Shown here: in pieces, positions 59,029 through 64,000 of the stretch | How the letters are laid out: the number at the start of each line of letters is the position of its first letter | How positions within the stretch are numbered: the stretch's first letter is position 1 | The notes under the pieces: generated by a model | What the model was told of the DNA's origin: nothing | The model's input: the letters and a program-made list of their open reading frames with translations, nothing else | Databases searched by the model: none | Translations under genes and position numbers: made by a program | Source: Tridacna crocea | Taxonomy: Eukaryota; Mollusca; Bivalvia; Cardiida; Cardiidae | Direction: 5' to 3' | NCBI GenBank assembly: GCA_943736015.1 | Contig: OX031061.1 | Span: 65,354,192 to 65,418,191, forward strand | Length of the DNA stretch: 64,000 bases

Positions 59029-59253
59029 CCCTTTACTCCGTAGATACTCATTTCTACGCTTTGCTTGTAGGAGCCTTTGGAAAACATTGTGGCAAAAGGT
59101 GAAATTGCTCATTATGAGCAATTTCACCTTTTGCTGCAATGCTTTCTATGCTATCAAAAGGTGTCATAAACACATAAGAAACAGCCTTATCCTTGCTGTT
59201 ATTTAGGGTCAATTAGAGATACCATAGAAATGCCTGATGGGGTAAAGGGTTAA
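59025..59253 (+). repeat. Family B TTAA MITE
   Basis: Centre GCTCATTATGAGC, changed on both sides relative to the other B copies; shares its left TTAA with the family A copy. Confidence 0.88.
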
Positions 59254-59453
59254 AGAAGTTGCCTTTGAAAATCTTGTAGGAAAAGGAGAAAAGACTGGTA
59301 ACCATTGTTTTCTTTCCTCTTTTTTTGGAGGCAAATATTAGTTTTTGGGTTATATTTTTACTATGTTGTTTGCAGATGATTTCAGTTTGGCCAAGTCCAC
59401 AATTTCATCTCATTTCTACAGAAAACAGAAATATATGAACAAATTGTGAGATG

Positions 59454-59662
59454 TTAACTCTTTACCAAATGACTAAATTTTAGACTTGTCCAAATTGAAA
59501 GCATTTGCAGACGGCAAAATTAATGGGACTCAAAAATTGAAATTTGTCTTGGAAAGGGAAGAAAACATTCTTGGAAAAGGAGAAAATGTTGGTTACCAGC
59601 ATTTTCTCCTTTTTCCACAATGTTTTCAGTAGGCTTCTTCATCTGGGATTGTTTGTTAAAGT
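59454..59662 (-). repeat. Family A MITE
   Basis: TTAA at the left end; the right end is decayed. Confidence 0.75.
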
Positions 59663-59819
59663 CACTGCTTTAGCAGTGTTTTATCACTGTACACCCTAAT
59701 AGTCTTTTTATTTGCTGATATGATGCAGAAGGAACTATCATGGCTTTGTTCCGCTGAAAAATTTAAGTTAGAAAAATGTTCATCATTTGTTGTCAGATTT
59801 TTGCATTTAAACAAGAGGG

Positions 59820-61125
59820 ACAATTGTAAGTGTGATGTAAGATATAGAGGATATTTGGTTTTTTTTCAGTGAAATATTGAAATTTATTTCATCGAGTGGA
59901 CACCATCAGTAATATTTTCGCAAGTAGCTCAGCCACAAGTGAAAATACATGTATTACCGATGGTGTTCACAACATGAAATAAATTCGATCTTTCACAAAA
60001 AAAAACAACAAATATTCCATGTAATTCATGCTTTTAACCCTTTCTAGGGGGAGCTTTATCAAAATCCAGTACAGTTCTTTTTTCCGTTGTTCTCCATGGC
60101 ATACCCCTCCGGACTAGCAAAACGTAAGCAACGCATTACAATATTACATCAGGCGCTAGACTACTTTTCTCACTTGTGTCAGAGATAAGAGGTAAAACAG
60201 AAAACATTGCCAGAAAAACATTTTGCCTCAATTTTGTATGAAACAGTAACCAACATGTCAAGAGTCCGATACACTGAGAACTACTAGGCTACCCAGACAG
60301 GAAAAGAAGCCTTGAATGTTTACCCTTACTTAGCCAAACAACAAAATTTATAACTCGTCCAAAGTGAAAGCAATTTCAGAAGACTAAAAAAAGTTTTTTC
60401 TCAGGGTTGATAAAAGTTAACAAAAAATGTGACTTAAAAATTGAATTTTGCTTTGGAAACATTTAGGGAAAAGGAGAAAATACTGTTTACCAGCATTTTC
60501 TCCTTTTCCAATGATGTTTTCAAGTCTACTTTGTCAAGTTTGGTAAAAGATAACAAAAATTGGGACTCAGAAACTTAAATTTGCTTTTGGAAAGGTAGAA
60601 AACCTTAAGGGAAAAGGAGAAAATACTTGTAACCAGCATTTTCTCCTTTTCCCTTGATGTTTTCAAAGGTTTCTTTCTCAGGGTGGTTAAAAGTCAACAA
60701 AAGAAAATATTTGACTCAAAAATTGAAATTTGCTTTGGGAAGGGTAGAAAACAGCGAGGGAAAAGGAGAAAATGCTGGTGACCAGTATTTTTTGCACAAT
60801 TGTAAGTGTGATGTAAGATATAGAGGATATTTGGTTTTTTTTCAGTGAAATATTGAAATTTATTTCATCGAGTGGACACCATCAGTAATATTTTCGCAAG
60901 TAGCTCAGCCACAAGTGAAAATACATGTATTACCGATGGTGTTCACAACATGAAATAAATTCGATCTTTCACAAAAAAAAACAACAAATATTCCATGTAA
61001 TTCATGCTTTTAACCCTTTCTAGGGGGAGCTTTATCAAAATCCAGTACAGTTCTTTTTTCCGTTGTTCTCCATGGCATACCCCTCCGGACTAGCAATGCA
61101 TTACAATATTACATCAGGCGCTAGA
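59820..61125 (+). repeat. Duplicated block X - Y copy - X
   Basis: X (59820-60160, containing a family E foldback) is repeated at 60796-61125 with one 11-bp difference. Between them lies the 635-bp copy (60159-60793) of 53872-54506. Confidence 0.85.
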
Positions 61126-61214
61126 AATGTATGGTATATGATGTCATATTTCCCATCTGGTTGTGAGCAGACGGGGTATGCTACAGAAAATGACCAAAGA
61201 ACAACTGTACTCAG

Positions 61215-61830
61215 AACTTCAGATAAGAAGGAGTGATGGTATTCTAAGTCCATTATTGCTTTTCAAAACCCTATATTGTGGGTACTCATTAGAATCATCT
61301 CATTGAGATTAGGGTTAGAGTACCTACAATATAAGGTTTATTTGAGAATAATTAATATTTTTAATTTTGAATTCAAAATCACTCCCGCTATCTAGAGCTT
61401 TGTGTACCGATTTTTGATGTTTACACAAATTCGGCCAGAACTGGGGGTTACAAACATGAAATAGATAGACTATGTGTGTTTTTTATGGTGAAAGATTGAA
61501 ATTTGTTTTATCTTGTGAACATCATTGATAATATTTCATGAGTTGCTCAGCCACGAGTGAAAAAAAATTACCAATGACATTCAATAAATTTCGATCTTTC
61601 AGGGAAAAAACTAACATCATCTACTTACTATCCTAATTGTCACCTAATTTCCTTTGTTAGAAAGAGATGTGGCTGATGAACGAAAAGCTTAAAAGAAATA
61701 GAATATTGTTTTTTTCCGTCAGTCAACATCATGACTAATATCTTCATAAGTGGCTGTACATCTACCATTCATAAAGATATTACCAATGATGATATTTCAA
61801 TGAAATCAATTTCTATCTTTCCACAAACAC
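61215..61830. repeat. Family D foldback and two family E foldbacks
   Basis: D at 61215-61395; E at 61478-61605 and 61690-61825. Confidence 0.65.
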
Positions 61831-62169
61831 CCCTCCCCCCACCACCCCCAAATATCCTCTACTTATTGTCTTAATTGTCGCCTAATTTACTTTGTTTAGA
61901 AAAAGAGGTGTGGCTGATGTCGCAGGAAGGTATTTTTAAACCATAAAAATATTTATTAACCTCCCTAACTGCTAGATGAATTTACCCAATACCAAATATC
62001 AATACCAAAATCCTTTGCTTTTATGGTCTTGAAAATAAAGGCTTTTGAAAACATTTAAGAGAAGAAAATGCTGCAAACCAGCATTTTTTTTATCATTTTT
62101 GCTGCAATGTTTTCCATCTTTTTGAAGACAAATCGTATATTGAAGACCTCAATTGTATCTTTTCTGAAA

Positions 62170-62608
62170 TAAAACAGGGTTACTCTTTACCACACAACAA
62201 AGTGTTAGACTCGTCCAAACTGAAAGCATTTTGCAGACAACAAATTGTAGAAATTTTTCCTGAAAGGTCAGAAAACATAGTGGGAGATGGAAAAAATGCT
62301 TAACCCATTACCACACAATCCCTACTTTTGATGCCCCTGAGAAAGAAGTCTATAGAAAACATTGTGGGAAAAGGAGAAAATGCTGGTAACAAGCATTTTC
62401 TCCTTTTCCCACAATGTTTTCTACCCTTCACAAAACAAATTTCAAATTTTCAGTCACTTATATTTTGTCATCTGCAAATGCTTTCGATTTGGATAAGTCT
62501 ATGATATTGTCGTTTGGTAATGAATTAATAGCATTTTCTCCTTTTCTCACAATGTTTTCAAGGCTTTTTGTTTTCAGGGTTGTTAAAACAATGTTTGTCA
62601 TGAGTTAA
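62170..62608. repeat. Family A MITE with a second family A MITE inside
   Basis: Outer pieces 62170-62299 and 62529-62608. The inner copy 62304-62524 is flanked by TTAA on both sides (62300-62303 and 62525-62528) and sits at the centre of the outer palindrome. Confidence 0.82.
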
Positions 62609-62612
62609 AACT

Positions 62613-62983
62613 TTTTACCCTTTACCAAACAAATGGAAACCTATCGAAAACAAGTGAAGAGAAAAGGAGAAAATGCTGGTAACCATCATTGTCTCCTTTT
62701 CCCCCAATGTTTTCTACCCAGCTGGGAACATATTTCAATTTTTAAGCTATGTTTGTCGTACGCAAATGACAAAATTTTTGACCTGTCCAAATTGAAAGCA
62801 TTCGCAGATGACAAGATAAACAGGGCTTAAACAATTGAAACTTGACTTCAGAAGAGTAGAAAACATTGTGGGAAAAGGTAAAAATGCTGGTTACCAGCAT
62901 TTTTTCCTTTTCCCACAATGTTCTCAGAAGGCTTCTTCTCCTGGGTTAAAAAAAACAGGGCTTGTTTGATAAAGAGTTAATTA
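62613..62983. repeat. Two family A MITEs, first one shortened
   Basis: 62613-62770 (+) and 62766-62983 (-). Confidence 0.7.
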
Positions 62984-63447
62984 ATGTAGACCAGTCTGAA
63001 AAACTTGACTGCTAAAGAGTTCAAAGGCATTTTGGTTAAAATTTTGAAAGAGCGAGCGACCACAGCATGGCAGTTTTCAGACCTTTTTTGCCCGAAATTT
63101 ACCAAATAATCAACGGTTCTTTAGATCCAAGATCATACAGAATGTTTTGTGCAGTCTGTTCTTGATAAGCACTATCTCCAACCTCACAAAGTTGCCCGTA
63201 GCATGCTAAAAAATTTACAATTAATCAGAAAACCTTTAACTGTTATGTAATGGTGGAATGGGTTTTACTTTTAAAGTTCTGACATTGGTCCTGCATGGGT
63301 GCTGTTACAGTACAGTTTTTGTACTACAGTTTTTAAAAATTGCATTTTAAGCTTACCTGAGCACAACATGCTCAAGCTGAGCTTTTAGGATCGAGCTGTG
63401 TCCGTTGTGTGTCGTCCATTTTGCGTGGACAGTTGTCAACAATTTCT
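62984..63447. other. No gene seen
   Basis: AT-rich sequence after the last exon found for the ZIP gene. I looked for HNF or HEhPHE exons and found none. Confidence 0.5.
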
Positions 63448-63448
63448 T

Positions 63449-63903
63449 TAATTCTTTACCACACAATCATTTTTTTTAACGACCGTGAAAAAGGAAGCCT
63501 TTGAAAACACTGTGGGAAAAAAGGAGAAAATGCTGGTAACCAGCAATTTCTCCTTTTTCCACAATGTTTTCAACCCTTCACGAAACAAGTTCTAAACTTT
63601 CTGTCACTTTTATTTTGTCGCCTGCAAATGCTTTCAATTTTGACAAACCTAAAATTTTGTTGTTTGGTAATGAGTTAACTTTTTTACATACAATCCCAAG
63701 TTTTAACGACCCTTAGGAAGAGGCCTTTTTAAAACATTGTAGGAAAAGGAGAAAATGCTGGTAACCAGCATTTTCTCTTTTTCCCACAACGTTTTCTACT
63801 CTGCTGGAAATAAATTTCAATTTTAAGTGAAATTTATTTTGTCCTCTGCAAATTCTTTCAGTTTGGACCAGTCTAAAATTTTGTTGTTTGGTAAAGAGTT
63901 GAC
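63449..63903 (+). repeat. Two abutting family A MITEs, same orientation
   Basis: 63449-63678 and 63675-63903 share the TTAA at 63675-63678. Confidence 0.82.
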
Positions 63904-64000
63904 TATTTAAGATGATCTGTTTGAAGAAGTGAGATATATATCTTACTTATAAGTTAGCAGCTTGGATATATAGGATCTGAGATGAGTTTGTGGCTGAGAT

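Noticed and set aside
1-64000. LTR elements, endogenous viruses or Polintons
   Set aside because: I found no reverse transcriptase, integrase, capsid or polymerase signature and no long direct terminal repeats.

Overview
This window looks like nuclear DNA of an animal, most likely a bivalve or other lophotrochozoan. The reasons are AT-rich sequence, small exons with GT-AG introns of 0.1 to 6 kb, tRNA-derived SINEs, THAP-type transposons, and two host genes of ordinary metazoan families. The species is not determined. I saw no bacterial operons, no rRNA and no CRISPR array.

Host genes. (1) A dixin (DIXDC1-type Wnt regulator) gene lies on the minus strand from 21425 down to position 31 and runs off the left edge. 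Fifteen coding exons join in one open frame of 657 codons: a calponin-homology domain (exons 1-4), a Ser-rich linker, a coiled coil (exons 7-13) and the first residues of the DIX domain (exon 15). (2) A LIV-1-type ZIP zinc transporter (SLC39A6/A10-like) lies on the plus strand from 47439 and runs off the right edge. Five coding exons (515 codons) carry a signal peptide, a His-rich ectodomain, the CPAL motif, TM1-TM3 and the start of the cytosolic loop.

Mobile DNA fills nearly everything else. From left to right: introns packed with a TTAA-flanked palindromic MITE (family A, about 80 full or partial copies, with siblings B and C); a 3.9 kb terminal-inverted-repeat element at 14646-18570 carrying eight copies of a 14-bp motif; a hAT-type element at 24787-27560 (8-bp target duplication) that holds a 1.2 kb element with a 10-bp duplication; an 11.5 kb ISL2EU-like transposon at 28023-39556; a 788-bp element with a 9-bp duplication at 44095-44882; SINEs and foldback repeats; and a recent 635-bp duplication (53872-54506 to 60159-60793).

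The ISL2EU-like element is the most complete system here. It has a THAP/DDE transposase gene on the plus strand and a YqaJ-type nuclease gene on the minus strand, facing each other, between inverted ends built of 16 and 11 palindromes (core ACGTGCGCACGT) spaced 21-22 bp apart. The ends are flanked by ATTACC on both sides, and a related copy of the same target sequence without the insertion lies 2 kb away in inverted orientation. The transposase frame has one break in a T run, and the nuclease gene has several.
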